DNA of 64,000 nt, taken from Xiphophorus maculatus (taxonomy: Eukaryota > Chordata > Actinopteri > Cyprinodontiformes > Poeciliidae). The notes under the pieces were generated by a model that had not been told where the DNA came from, ran no database searches, and saw only the letters and a program-made list of their open reading frames with translations. Shown here in pieces: positions 11,918 to 26,000 of this stretch. Both the position numbers and the translations under genes were made by a program. The stretch covers positions 5,781,463 through 5,845,462 of the forward strand of contig NC_036456.1 in NCBI RefSeq assembly GCF_002775205.1, in the 5' to 3' direction. Each line of letters begins with the position of its first letter. Positions within the stretch are counted from its first letter, which is position 1.

Positions 11918-13357
11918 TCAATCTTCAAGTTCAATAAGCTTCTTCAGGTCAGACTTCAACATGTCCTCCTCCTCTTCAACCTCCACCTCTATCCCATCCA
12001 TAGTTTTTTGCAGCTCCTCTTTGATTCGGTTCAGCTCCAGCAACCCGTGCTGCAGGTGCTTACACACCTCTCGGATCTTGGCGGCGAACTCCGTCTTGGC
12101 GCCCTTTCTCAGCTCCATGGAATCCTTCGCCAGGAAGAACACGTCCAGGGCCAGGAAGAGGCCCGACATGACCCCCGTGGTGACGCTCATCACCTGCGCA
12201 GCTTTAGCAGCGCCGCCGGCGACGCTCAGAACCTGGACGGTGCTGATCAGGTTCTCCGTGTTGATGACTAAAGCCTTCCCAGCCCGACCGCCTTCCTTCA
12301 TTACGTGTTTGACGTTCTGGTTCAGGTGCTTCTTTGAGATGCTCTCGGCGTACTTCTCGAAGTTCCACTCCTCGAGCGTCGCCATGCCTTCCTGAAAAGA
12401 TTTGCTTTTTAAACAGCTGACACTCAGAAATCATCACACAAAAAGGAAAAAGCAACGTACACCGGCGTACTTGGGCAACTGTGAATCAAAATAAAGTACA
12501 TTTCTGGCACAAAAAACCCCCTAAAACGTCGAGATCTCAAATTGTCTAGAAAAAAAAACAAACAAACTCAGAACACAAGTTGAAAGTGATCAACTTTTTA
12601 AATTAAGAACATTTTTCAAAAGTTGAAAATGTTCAACTTTTAAAACTAAGAGGAAAAAATTTGTAAATTTCTGTCCAAAAAAAAAAAAAAAAGAAATTCT
12701 AGAAAAGGCTTGGAAATGTCTGACTCTCAAAAGTTGAAAATCTTTGACTTTTAAAAATTTTCTTAAATGAAAAAGTCAAACATTTTCAACTTTTAGAAAT
12801 GTTCTGAGTTTTTTTCTAGAAAATATGAGGGATTTTTTGGTGGAAATGTACTTTTTTTTTTCTTTTTTTTTTAATCCACGATGGCCCCAATACGCCGTCA
12901 AACTAATGCACTTCAGCGTCTGGACTGTGTGCACGTTCTGACCTGTAAGAACTCCAAGCAGTCCTTGATGTCCTTAATTTCATCCTGGTAATCTTGGATC
13001 ATCTTCTCCACCTTCTTGCGGTCGGTCTTTGAATGCAACGTGTCCGTGATGTTGGCCGAGGCAGACGTGACGCCGCCCGCCGTGGCGATGCCGATGCCCA
13101 CCGCTGTGACGATGAGCGACGTACCCGCCGTGAAGGGCGCCAGAATGAGCCCGGTGATGGTGGTGATCGACCCGGCGACGCTGGCCACCCCGCCGCCCAC
13201 GCTGGCCGTCACCGTCTTCTTGTGGAAGTCGTCCGCCAAGTCGGCCAAGGAGAGGAGCTCCAGGATGCGCTGCTGGAGGGAGGCGCCGCGCTGGTTGAAG
13301 AGGCGAACGAAAAGACGCGCGGCCATGAAGACTCGATCGGCGGCTTGTTCCACCACG
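11918..13357 (-). CDS. Gene A ApoL-domain exons
   Basis: These two exons (12943-13357 and 11918-12391) carry the recognisable ApoL core. The first starts VVEQAADRVFMAARLF, continues through a Gly/Ala/Thr-rich hydrophobic hairpin (ASVGGGVASVAGSITTITG and TSLIVTAVGIGIATAGGVTS) and ends in a charged helix (DRKKVEKMIQDYQDEIKD). This hairpin is the membrane-inserting part in the family. The second exon has LEEWNFEKYAESISKK, another Gly/Ala-rich hydrophobic stretch (VLSVAGGAAKAAQVMSV) and a C-terminal leucine/acidic coiled coil ending in a Glu run (about EVEVEEEEDML). The donor at 12942 and acceptor at 12392 are good matches. The intron between them holds a foldback element. Confidence 0.85.
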
Positions 13358-13943
13358 CTAATTAACGGAACGAGAAAAAGGGAAAGAAATGGCAATTACA
13401 AATATGCATATTATGACTACTGGTTAAGTTTTGTAAGGTTGAAATTAGGGATGTGCTCATGGAATGCCAACAAACAGCTTCGCCGCAGCGTTCCGTGGAG
13501 AGAACCGTACACAAATAGTGTTTCGGTTGTCAGGGAACAAGTGGATTTGTTTAATCTAAATAATGTAATACTTCAAAGTTTTTAGTGGTTTTCCTTTTTT
13601 ATAGTGACGATCAATCACTATAAAGTGTTTCTCACTGGTCAACATGATGTTTTTTGTATCGTATTGTCTTAAGTTATGTTTCCTTGCCTTTGTAGAGGGT
13701 TAGGTTTTTTCCTTTTAAGTCTAATCTCATCTAGTATCAGCGTCTTACTCATTCTTGTATTTTCTTTCTTTGTTTTTTTTTTTTTTTTTACTTCCTGGTC
13801 ATGGGACTACAAATAGCCTTTTTGGCTAACTGGCATTTCATAGCTCATGAATTGTTATGTGTTGGATTAAACTGTCCCCTTTCAAATAAATCAAATGAAA
13901 TTAAGTTTCATTATGTTCCAAGCAAGGTTCTAAATTCAGTTCT

Positions 13944-14030
<87 letters not shown>

Positions 14031-17000
14031 TGGATTGGGACTCTCCATATAAACAGATGCCTGTTTTGAAATGTATGATCATCAATGGAGATGATTAGAA
14101 AAATAAAGCAATAGAGACAGCTATAGAAGAAACCATAAAATGAGAGAATTTAAATGGCAGTTCAAACAACAAGTACCATCTAAAATGAGCAATTTCTCGC
14201 TCTTCATCTTAAACCCTAAACAACAAAACCCAACAAGCTTTGTTTTACATACTCTTCAGCGTCATCATTCTGGTTCGCTTCATTCCACTCATTCCATCCT
14301 TGGAGTCAGAGAAGGGTGAAGGGAGAGACAAAAAAAAAAGTTATCTTTATGAAGTTTCAGCTGCACTGAACAAAAACTACTGAGAGCGAAGTTACCTTCA
14401 GCAGTTTTCCACCATGAAAGAAGGCCTTCCTCATCCTGCAAATTCATTTTTTTTATTAAATTGCTTTTCAGGATGCGACTGGCTACTCAAATATAATTCA
14501 TGATTCGGAGCTCAAAAGAAACAGGCGTACGTCCAGAGGGTCCAGTTGTGTTCCTTCACCAGGTACTGGTACTTCGGCCAGCTGTAGTGTTTGAACTTCA
14601 ACGTCCTCCTACAGTGAAGATAACGTATTTCAGAGTTAACTTTTAAAAAAAAAAAAAAGACCAAATGACAGACGGCATCGAAAAGATTCAAATGTCCAAT
14701 TCAGAAGTTATACATCCTGGTAAAATTGTCTCTTCAATGAACTCATGTTGTGTTTTCTATGTCGGCTCTCATAAGATGATTGCAGGGTTCATCCTGCTAA
14801 CAGCAACCTAAATGTGAATGTATGGATCTACCTTCCTGTCCTGACCTGATCTTGGTGAGTCTTTATTCAAGAACGATTTCTCCGTATTTATGCATTTAGA
14901 ATGCAATTCAGTTCCCTTCTGTTTGTTCATATAGCGCCAATTCACAACAATTGTTGTCTAGAGGCAATTTACAAAAAAAATATCATTTGAATTCAATCAC
15001 ATATATTCCAATTGATCACAGTTATCAAACGGTACAGTAAGCTTCACAACTCAAAGTAGTTTAAAAAGTTTATATTTAAAGGAAACCCAGAATATTGCGC
15101 ACTGCAAAAATAAAATCTTACCAAGTGTTTTTGGTCTAGTTTCTAGTGCAAATCTCTTGGTTTTGTCTTTTTTCTAACTCTACTTCTAACTCTGAGTCTA
15201 ACTCTCCAAGAAACTTTTCAGGAAGATACAACTGCTTGTTTCAAATAAATAATTTCTTAAAGAAAAACTACTAGTTCCACTGGAAGATTTGTTTCCCCAC
15301 TTATAACATGGGAAATATGAAATCATTTGCCAGTGGAACTAGTACTTCTGTTTCAATACTAAGGAATGATTCACTTAAAAAAAACAAAAAACTCCCATCT
15401 GGCTGAAAAGTAACTTGTATGTTAGTTTTGTCTCATTTCAAGTGTGCAAATTTAAAAAAAAAAAAAAAAAACCCAAAAAGGTTTAAGCTCAGCTCTCCTT
15501 GAGTGGAAAACAAAAACAACCTTTCACGTGATGACCATCATGTGTCAAAGTATGTGAGTGACATCCACTTGCCAACAGGAAATGCAGCAACACACCAGGA
15601 ACACAATGATCTTAAAATCACCCTGACTTCACAGTTTTTCTATTTTCCTATTCGGAATCATAAAATATTCTGAAACTGTGCTGCAATTGCCGCAGCTCAT
15701 ACAAAGTAACTAACAATTTAGTGAAGACAATAGTTTGTTGTTTTTCCACCGTGTTTAGCTAACTTGGCAAGTGGCAGGGTGAGGTATGTAATTGCAGCCA
15801 GTTGCCAGGAAGTAGCCCTTTAAGCTGGGTGTGAGTTGACAAGAAACTTATTAAAAAAATAAATTAAAACTCCCCAACTAATTCCCAAATCTACAAGAAA
15901 AGGCAATAATTTTACAAAGTGAAAGTAATGGCAAGTGCTGCTAAAATATTCACTTTCTAGCCGCTGCTTTGGATTTGTTTGACATGGTGTTTGATTTTAG
16001 TCTACTGGATGAAATCACTTTTAAAAAAGTAATAAAAAAAAAATTAAAAAAACGTGCGAACACTATGCGACTAGTTCAAGGTGGTATGGTAGATCAACAT
16101 CTGCAACATTTCCTTTTTACAACTTTCACATTCTACACTACAAACCTGAGGCTGCGCCTGAGCAGCTGATGATGGATCTGCAGATTCCTGTAGAGAATAA
16201 AAACATGAATGTGTTGCAGGATAAAGATACTGGATAATCAGAAAAAAAAAAAAGAATGAACAGTCAAATTGACTGGTGCCTGGAAGTGGCTTATTTTATG
16301 TCTTAATTAGTTAATTAGTTAGATTTTAGTTCATCACTAATTAGGACTTTTTTCCATACCTATATATTAAGAGGTTACCATAACAACAGCACCACTGACG
16401 GAAGAAGACTCAAAAGCTTCTTTCCAAAAATAACTTAAAGGCGGGATATAGATGCCTTTTTCACTTGGTCTATATTTTGTGGAGGGATCAAGGAGAGAAA
16501 AGGTTGCAGTCAACCTGCTGTTACACTCCTCAGTGTGTGATTGTTACAGGCTATTTGTAACGTGGACGTGACGCACATCCTTTCTCCTCATTAAAGCGCA
16601 TTGGTGGCGTCACGGTGAACATTTGTTTTGGAGTTTCTTCAGGAGAAGCTGTGCTTGAAAACAGAAGACATTTTGAACAGCTGATGTGTTCAAAATGTTT
16701 ACTTGTGTAAGGTGAAGAATGTAATGACTGGGAGGAAAAGGTAAACAGCGGCTTCGTTCATTTGGAGAAAAATCTTTCGCCTAGCCTAGCAATGCTTTAG
16801 CCATGCACAGCACAAGAATTTCAGCACAAGAGCCACCTCTAATACATTGTGTTATGTCAACCCTAGCAAGAAAATATTTTCAGTGTTGATTTTTGTTTGT
16901 TTTAAAGTTTCTGAAATGTTGCCAGGCGGCTAGATGTCTATTTTGACCCGTCAGGAAAGTAATGCCAGAAATTTATGCACGTCAACTTTACCTTGGATCC

Positions 17001-20000
17001 AGACCCAAAAAATGATTTCGGAAGAATTCTTTTGATAATGAAAGTCTGAAAGACAAAGACACATTCAAATGTTACTCTCACAACTATGTCCTGTTATGCT
17101 GTGGTGCATTCAGTGTGTAACAATGGCAGTGATGATTCAACTTGACAAAATCCAAAACAGTCCCCACTGTTGTGTTTTTCTTGAAATATCATGAAAAATA
17201 TCCTATTATTATTATTATTATTATTATTTTTCCCAGTGTTAAGATGTTTTTCCAGATAATCTAAAGAGAACCACATGGTAGGAAAAAACAAACACCACCA
17301 CTACAAAAACTGGGGTTTTCATAAAGATTGGGTAATGTTTATGGTGACCAACCTTAGTCCTCTCTGTTGGCTGGTTTCCCACCTCAGGCGTGGCGTCTGT
17401 GTACCAAATGGTCTGCAGAGGGCAATGGATTAGTTTGTAACTAGGATGAATTTGTATGTTAGGATCATTTTGGCTGAGCCCAGCCACCAGGCGCTCGCCA
17501 TCGTGTCCCCCCCTCCAGGCCTGGCTCCAGAGTGAGGCTCCTGTGACCTGCGTCCAGGTGAGGGAACACCAAGTCCAAAGTTCTTGTCCATCATAAGGGG
17601 TCTTTGGGGTGTGCTTTGTCTGGTCCCTCACCTAGGACCTGTCTGCCTTGGGTGACCCTACCAGGGGCATAAAGCCCCAGACAGCATAGCTCCTGGGATC
17701 ATTGGGGCACTCAAACCCCTCCACCACAACAAGGTGGCAGAACAAGGAGAGGTAAAAACCCGCCCACCGGCAGGATAGTGGTGTAAAAAACAAACACCAC
17801 TATCAAATAACATTGCTTCCAGTAAGTTAACAACAACACCATGTGATTTTTACCTAGTCACGTGCTTAGCATTGTTGTAGTGAGACATCAGCCTTCTATT
17901 TTTACATCTGAATCTACAACGGATGACAAGTCACCCACCACAAGTGGCTCGTGTACATCATAACTTACATGTCTCTCTATAGCGCTGTCGTCCAGACTTT
18001 CAGAGCTGCTGGAGTTCTCACTGAGCGTAGCTCGCTCAACCTGATGAGTCACAGTGAAATACTGAGTCAACATCAGCTCTGTTAGTTAAACAGAACAAAC
18101 TACACACAATATTGATGGACGTGATACTAATGTAGTAAATGCAAGGCATTTTTTGGTATACAGGTACAGCTCAAAAAGGACAGCTCTCTCCTTTCAGAAA
18201 GCAAAACTCATTATATCTGGATTCAATATATATTGAGTGAAATATCTAAAGCCTTTATTATGGCTTACATGATGATGGAAATCCAAAATTTGGTGTCTCA
18301 TAATAGCCAATTTCAAAGACAATTTTAAAACCACCAAAAAGTAAAGTCTTACCAAGAATTAATGATCTAGTTTCTAGTGCAAATATCTTGGTACAGTATA
18401 CTCAAAATGAGACAAAATTAACTAGCAAATGACTTTTCAGTAGGATATAGTAGCTTTTCTTAAGTGAGCAATTCTTCAGTGAGCAATTCTTCATGTTGAT
18501 GAAAAAGTACTAGTTCCACTGGCAGATTATTTCAAATATAGTTAGTACTTTTACCATCAATACTAAGCAATCACTGATGTAAAACAAGTTCCTATATCTT
18601 GCTGAAAAGTTACTTGCAAGTTAGTTTTGTCTTATTTCAAGTGTACTAAGATATTTGCACTAGAAACTAGACCAAAAACACCGTAAAGATTTTGTGTTTG
18701 TGCAGTGAATGCGTCAATGTTATGGTCATATTATAGCGTACACAATAAACGGAAAGACTGCTCACTGGACAGATGTCCTGAAGACGGTCATAGACACCTT
18801 CCATAAGGAAGGTAAGCCACAAAAAGACATTGCAAAAGAGGGGGGTATTCAATCTGCCAGATCCAAACATATTCACTGAGCGTTGAATGGAAGTGAGACA
18901 TATGGTCAGAAATGTGAACGAGCATTAGTAATCCAGAATCTGGGGCAACTTCAGAAGGAGTGGGCTGAGGGCGGAGTCACCGCATCAGGTGTCTTACCTG
19001 GGCTGAGGAGAAAAAGAACGGGATGTTGCTCAATCGTGCAAAGTTATGTATTCAGATGAACTTAAAGTTTCTATTTTGTTTGGTAACCATTATCACAAAG
19101 CTGTGAGGAAGAGTGGAGAGCTATGGACAATCCACTTTGCCTGAGGTCCAATGGGAAGTTTCCACAGTCAGTGATGGTTTGGGGTACCGTGGTATCTGCA
19201 GGTCTTGGTACACTGGGTTTTCCGAAGTTCACTGTTTACACAGCTGTCTACCAGGAAGCTTTAAAGCCCTTAGTGTTTCCTTGTGCTGAAAAACCTTAGC
19301 TGTCCAGCAGGAATTGGCACCCGTCCAGACTGCCAAAGGTGTCAAAAGCAGAACCAATAGCTGTTCTGAATTGGCCCTCAGAGAATTTACAAACTGTTAT
19401 CAAGAGGAAGATGAGAAACACCAGACCGAAAATGCAGATGACCTGTCAAAGCCACTTTGGCCTCTATTCCATCTCAGCATCGCCACAGGCTGATTGCCTT
19501 AATGCAACGCCACATTGATGACGTAATTTATGCAAACGGAGCCCTAACCACATATTAAGTGCACAAAAATCACCTTTTTAGAGGCTTGATATTTCTGTTT
19601 AAAACTTTTTTTTACTGAAAATGTTCCGAGGAACTGAAATTTGATTATTAATTCCGGATTTTCATTAATTTCGCACCATAGTCATCAAACTTATATAAAA
19701 AATAAAAGGCTTGAAATTGTCCACCATGTTTAATAATTTTATACATCAGTTTCACTTTCTAGCTAGTAAGCGACAGTAAAAATACTGAACTTTGACGACA
19801 GACAAATTCTTTGAGGTGTACCGTACGTGGATTTAGAATACCTTTCCAACAGTGACACACAAATAAAACTTAAAGAGCTCTATGAGGTCATAACAAAAAA
19901 AGCTCACATACTAAGCTAAATGTCATTTGGTGCGTTCTCTGCTTTATTTACCTCAGTCATATTAGAAGGAACAGATGAGTCAGTCTCACAAGCGTCACCT

Positions 20001-23000
20001 GTCACCTGGATCAACAGGTCAGTGAAAAGTTAAATAAGGTTAGAAACGTCAGAGGTTTACAGCTTGTGAAAACGGGTTCTTTTGACGTGACGTTCTTTGC
20101 ATCTTTACCTGTGTGTGTGACTTGAAGGGGTTTACTTTCTGCATCATCCCTTTAAACATCCCGGGATTCTACAATTAAAAACATAAAAAGACACTGAATA
20201 AAAGAAATAGTACTCCTCCCAAGTTTTAAAATCACGTCCTTTGGCGCCACTTAGTGGTTATGCCAAGAATGACACTGATAATGCAAAGTCAAAACCCATT
20301 TTATTAGTTTAGTCGCATAATGTTATGATGGAATATTCTGGATAACAAAATTCAAATAAATTAAACTTATATAGTGTCATTACACTTTAGGTGTTTATTC
20401 CTATACTTTTATGATTATGGCTTAAATCTAATCAAACAACAATTACAATATCTTAGAAAATTTGAATATTATATAAAAACAATAAAAAAATCCTTTCACT
20501 TGAAACACTGCAGCAAGGACACAAACTTTTGGTTTTAGGGCACCAATCAGGCTCAACCAATAATTAAATCATAATGATAACATATTTAACTAAAAAAAAT
20601 GTGTAAAGCGGGTTAATAGATATGAGAAATGCATAGCAAATTTCCAGTAGTAGCCAATGTTCTGGATACCTACGTGCAGTTAAACACTTTTTACTTCCAC
20701 TCAACTTTTCATTCAAGAACCTTAATTATTTTTATTTTTTTTAAACAATTTTTTGTGGCTTACCCCTGTAAGCCACAGTCTTATACACGACTGTGTAGGT
20801 TAAACAGAACATCTTCCTTTTATTATTTTAGCTTTTTTTTATTATTAGTCTTCTGTAATATTGAAATTTCCTAAAAATCTGAATTTTGGGTTTTCATTAA
20901 CCATAAGCCAAAAATAATCAAGAATAACAGAAACAAACACTTAATGTCTAAATTATGAGGTCCACATTCAAAGTTGAATGACTGAAATTTTCAATTATAT
21001 TACCTGTAAATACATCCAGCCATTTTCAAGAAACTGTACTTTGAAATCACTACATTGGGCGCCATCTTGTGGTAATGATAAGTATTACACTATTAGTGTA
21101 ACACTTTATGAAAATCAGAGCAGAAGTTTTCTCCCAATGAGTTTTCCTCTTAGATAACAGTTGTGCGTCGGCCATTTTAGAGTTTTGTCTGAGCCTCTAG
21201 TTGAGCCACTTTGCATCAGTTTTATGTCAGGAAATTTGTGTATTCAAGGCAGGAATTTTGTGTTCAGGCACCAGGTTTTGTGTTTGAAAGAGTAAACTGT
21301 GTTCAGAGTGTCTCCCATTTAAAAACAACTGCAGTACTTAAAGGTGTTTCCCTGAGTTAGCAGATATTTGTCATTAGGAGCATGTGCAGATCTAAATAAA
21401 TCGTAGTTCTTTGCACCAACCTGCTTCTCTGGTACATTGCTGTTGTCCGTTAGGCTTTCAGAGCCCAACGAGGAGGAGTCACTGTATAGAGACCGAGCAT
21501 CCTGAAGATGAAAGCCAGAAAAAAGCAAAGAGAGCATGAGGAGAAGTTGTGTGTAAACAAGTCTCCAAATGTCCCTCAAGATCTCCTAAACAGCCAGACA
21601 TTACATATCAGGACTTTTTAAAAAAATACCTTTGGCTGGGAGGATTTGAATGGGTTGACTTTCTGAATCATGCTCGACATCACCCCCGGATTCTAAGTGA
21701 TGAAGCATTAGAACCAGATTAGAATCAAACCTCGGCACAAACAGGTTGTCTGGAAAAGGCGGGAGAGAATGCAGCTGACCCGTTTGTCTTGAAGGTCTTT
21801 GTCAGGCTGCTGTGTGTTTGCAGGATCACCTTGAGCATCGGTTTTGAGCTGCTTTAAACACAAATGAGAGAAGAAATTAGGTACTTCAGTGCAAATGCCC
21901 CACAGAAATCCTGGTTTCAATCAACATGGGACATTTGTTGTTATGCTTGCAAAAGTGTTGACACCATTAAACTTTGTCCACATTTGTGATGTGGAAAAGA
22001 CGCCGTTCAACGGATTTTACTGGGTTTAGGCGATAGGTCAGCACAAAGCACTGCGCAGAAGTGAAATCGTAGGAATGGGATACATGGTTTCACAAAAAAA
22101 TGACAAACATTAGTGTTCAGCCCCCTTTACTGTGCTTCCACTAAATACAATCCACTCTAACCAACTAGAGAGGTCTACAGCTCAGGTAGGAGTTTCGGAC
22201 GCCATAAATCACAAAATAAGTGGCTGGAAGAAATTTAGTAAGAATTCCTACTTTCAGTTCACCTGAAGAGAGATATCCCTAAATATATGATTTATATTCC
22301 ATGGCTAAATCAATCATATGAGCCAGTTTAGATTTCACTTCATCTGAGAGGTTGCCAATGCACCTCACAGATGCACACCGACATCCCCTACCTTAGTAGA
22401 CTCTAGCGAACAGCCTGGTAGAATAAAACCGTTCTAATACAAGTCAAAACGTTAAGGCTAAAACCTAGAAACTCGGTTCTAAACAGAAGCACAGGTCGTC
22501 AACAGGAACATTTCAAAATAAGACAAAGTGAACACAAAGGTACTATGCGTTTGCTACAAACATCCTGATTCTCAAGAGTTACCCATAAAGAAAATGAAGT
22601 AAATGGAACAGGATCTTACAACACAGCCCTGAGGAGCACCTATATTAATGGGCTGTTGGTTTGTGATAAAGAGGAGGGGAAAACAAAACAGTTAGTGACA
22701 AAATGATAGGCGACTTAAATTTAGAAGTTAGCAGACGAGGTAAAAGTGTATCTAGAAAGAGTAGAAACATGAACATCTTTCCAGGATGTAAAGCTGAACT
22801 AGTCAATACCTGTGCTGAAGACTTCAAGGGATTTACTTTCTGTATGGCTCCTTTGAACACACCAGAACTCTGCAACACAAACACAGAGCAGCCAAAGTTA
22901 AACTAGTCAACATCTTCAAGTAATCTCATAATGAAGAAAGCAGCGTCTGTTGGAGATCTTTTATTAGCTCGACACAATCAGCACTTTGTGTAGGCAACAT

Positions 23001-26000
23001 CGAAATCTCTCAGTCAGCTGCTTTGATTTTCCAATAATTAAGGCGGAGGCATGCAACCTTTGACAGAATTAGTCGCCCAACAGCCTTTACATCTAATTTT
23101 ATTTATCAGTTACCTCAAATGAATTCCAAGAAATTGAATAACTGGAAGTTGCAAATTTCAGTGAAACCACCAGTCAGGCAGCGTGATCACGGTAAGACTT
23201 ATTCGCCAACTCCAAAGGCAATCACTTTTTTATTTTGGCCTTTAACGATGACTTGTGGAACTGTTTATATCTCTTGAATCTTTCTACATTTTTCAACTTT
23301 ACAAGCACAAAACACAAATTATCTATGGTTTTCTCAGTCACAGAGTGGAGGGGTGGAAGTTATCTGCTGTGGCTGTTTATGGTCATCCTAGAAAGTGGAC
23401 CTCGTCCCTAGTCAAGTTTTTTTTTTTTTAGATCTCTAACAGATTTTAATCCGAACAGCCTGCCTGCTTGTTTAACAAATGCATCTCCACAGCCGGATGC
23501 TTCCACTTCGTTTACAGGGTAAACAAGGTGAACACCGATTACCCTGCAAAATGGGGCGATGTGCATTACTAGTTTGGTTTTTCAACACACACACACACAC
23601 ACCATTTTGCATGTAGCCCAAGAAGATTAATGTTGACCTCCTTCGACAGCAGCACCTTTGCGGTGCCAAACATGTAGGAGACACACAGTAAAAACTGTGT
23701 CTAAACGATTCCTTTTCTCAGAACAGCTTGAGGCTAGAGACTCTGTTCCTACACGACTGGAAGCCAGCGCACAGCGCCATGTTCACGAAGACATGGATGA
23801 GTGAGTCTGATGTGGAAGAACCTGACTGGCCCCTATACAGCCCAGACCTCAATCCAATAGAACATCTATCCAGGTGAATTAGAGCAGATAATGCAAGGCA
23901 GTCTTTCTCATCCAGCAGCAGTGGATGACATATCTGATTCTGATTCTGAAAGAAAGAGTCAGGAAACTAATGAAACTCAACCGTAAACCTTCCCGGAAGA
24001 GTTGAAGCACAGGGTGGACAGGCATTGTACTAGACCTCAGTGTAGGAAAACTTGCTATAAAACAAAGTTTTTAGCAAGTTTGTTAAAAACTTTTTGTTTG
24101 GGCCATTTCAACAGTGACACTATGCACATCATACAGAGGATTTCATGAGTTTTCCATGAGCATAATTCACATATTAGATCCTGCTCCTCTTTATAACTCT
24201 GATCCATGCACAATTCCAGTGACAAATGATCAGGAAACGTGTGAATTGTTCTCATTTCGGTTCAGAAGGTTTCTCATTGCCCCACACAAAAATACCACCC
24301 ATGAAGAAATCTACATTAAAAACACTGATTAAAATCATAAATAATTGTACTTTGCACGGTGAACTCCACTCTGTAGACTCACATCTCCCACTCAAATACA
24401 AAGAAGGAGGAAGTTGTTTGGTTCCAACAGTGAATTTTATCAAACAAAAGCACTATTTTTAACAAAACATTATTAAAAACTAACATTGACATTTGGTTTT
24501 ATAAGAAGGGTGAACTATATGTTTTTTGAGTTGGACCTTCAGGCTTAGTTGGACCGGACTGTTTAAGGAAAGGTACGCTCCCAAACATCTCACTGCTGAA
24601 TATGCAGGAGGAACAAATGGGGCACAACATCTCACTTGAAAGAAAAAAAAAAAGCTGTTCAAAAGGAACAAAAGAAGAGCTACAGCTCCCAGCCAGAGTT
24701 AGAAATGGGTGCGGTTCTAAATAGGATATGGGAAAAGGAACGAAGACCTGAAACAAAGGACTCTGGGTTACGTTTCAGCAACTTCCCTACCTGAGACGAG
24801 TCTGGGCTCCTTTCTTGTCCCAGTGAGTCTGAGGACGGAGCTTTAGGCACCTGTATGAGAGAGCAAGCTCAGTGGAAACTTTACTGTCTGGCACAGATCA
24901 GAACGACAGGACTGTCGTTACCTGGGAGGTGGAGGTGGACTTGAACGGGTTCACTCTCTGCACGACTCCTTTTAACATCCCAGGGTTCTGAAACAGAAGG
25001 GACACGGGCATTTCCCCATCCACCATGTAACTTTACACACAAAGCTGTTCTGAACTGGCCCAACAAGGTCTGCTGTATAACACTTAACCTCTGGAGGACA
25101 CATTTTTGTTCTCCACTAGAAAACTGAGGACAGGCGGAGCCTATTTAGAAAGGTCAAATACATTTTAAACTAGGAGACCTTAAAGTCTTAAAATTATGAA
25201 GCAAATCGCAATCTGACTTGCCATTGTTTTTTGATAAACATGTAATTTAAATACACATTTTTCAAAAACCAAGACCTTGCAGGATAGACTGTGTGTGTCA
25301 TTGTGTTTTACATGAAAATGGATTGTTTTGAAAAAAAAAAAAGAAAGAGGTGAATGGGTCATCCACCAGGACTGTGCAACCAATCAAATCTTGGCATCAA
25401 GGAATAACCAAAGGCTGAGAGACGGGAATGATAGTTCATTTGCATTGCAAAGCAGTTATTGTTTGTAATGTTATACATTATTATTACAATAAACCCCTCA
25501 AAATATTGTTTATTATAGTTTAAGTTCATGTTGTCCACTCAGTTTCTTTAAGAAAATATGCAAAATGACACCTCAACTAGTCAAATGACATATCCACTTT
25601 GTTACATGAAAATATAGTGAAAATAAATGAATAACATAAATAAAGAGCTGACAGTGTGTTAAAGTACAAGTTCAATATTTTCCAGAATCCACCCATCTAC
25701 CAGGCTTTCCTATTTGTAAATTAAAAATGGCATCCATGCCATTTCACTAAATCACAAGTCAGTATTTTATTTTACAGGTTTAGCATTTTGTCATCTATTT
25801 TGTGTTGCATCTTTATACCAGTCTTATGACAGTGTTATTCCTTCCCAAGAGACACTAAGTCGGAGTCAAGAGACATTCTTCCAAAAGTTACCTAGACAGT
25901 TTAGTGCAATACTTATTTAGTTTCTTATATCACCGAGCTCTAAAAAGGTTCAGTCAGAAGAGTCTTACTGGTGACACAACAATAAGAACTCCAGTTTTCC

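Noticed and set aside
13801-14052. Open frame through the (AC)n tract
   Set aside because: Length comes from the dinucleotide repeat; the same effect explains the frames at 44749-45096 and 42541-42732.
17239-17631. 130-codon minus-strand protein
   Set aside because: Runs through LINE-derived sequence and non-exonic intron DNA. Only the 17353-17412 portion is kept as a weak exon candidate.
23583-23602. Short AC run as a CRISPR-like or regulatory array
   Set aside because: Only about ten dinucleotides; ordinary microsatellite. No direct-repeat/spacer pattern occurs anywhere in the window.
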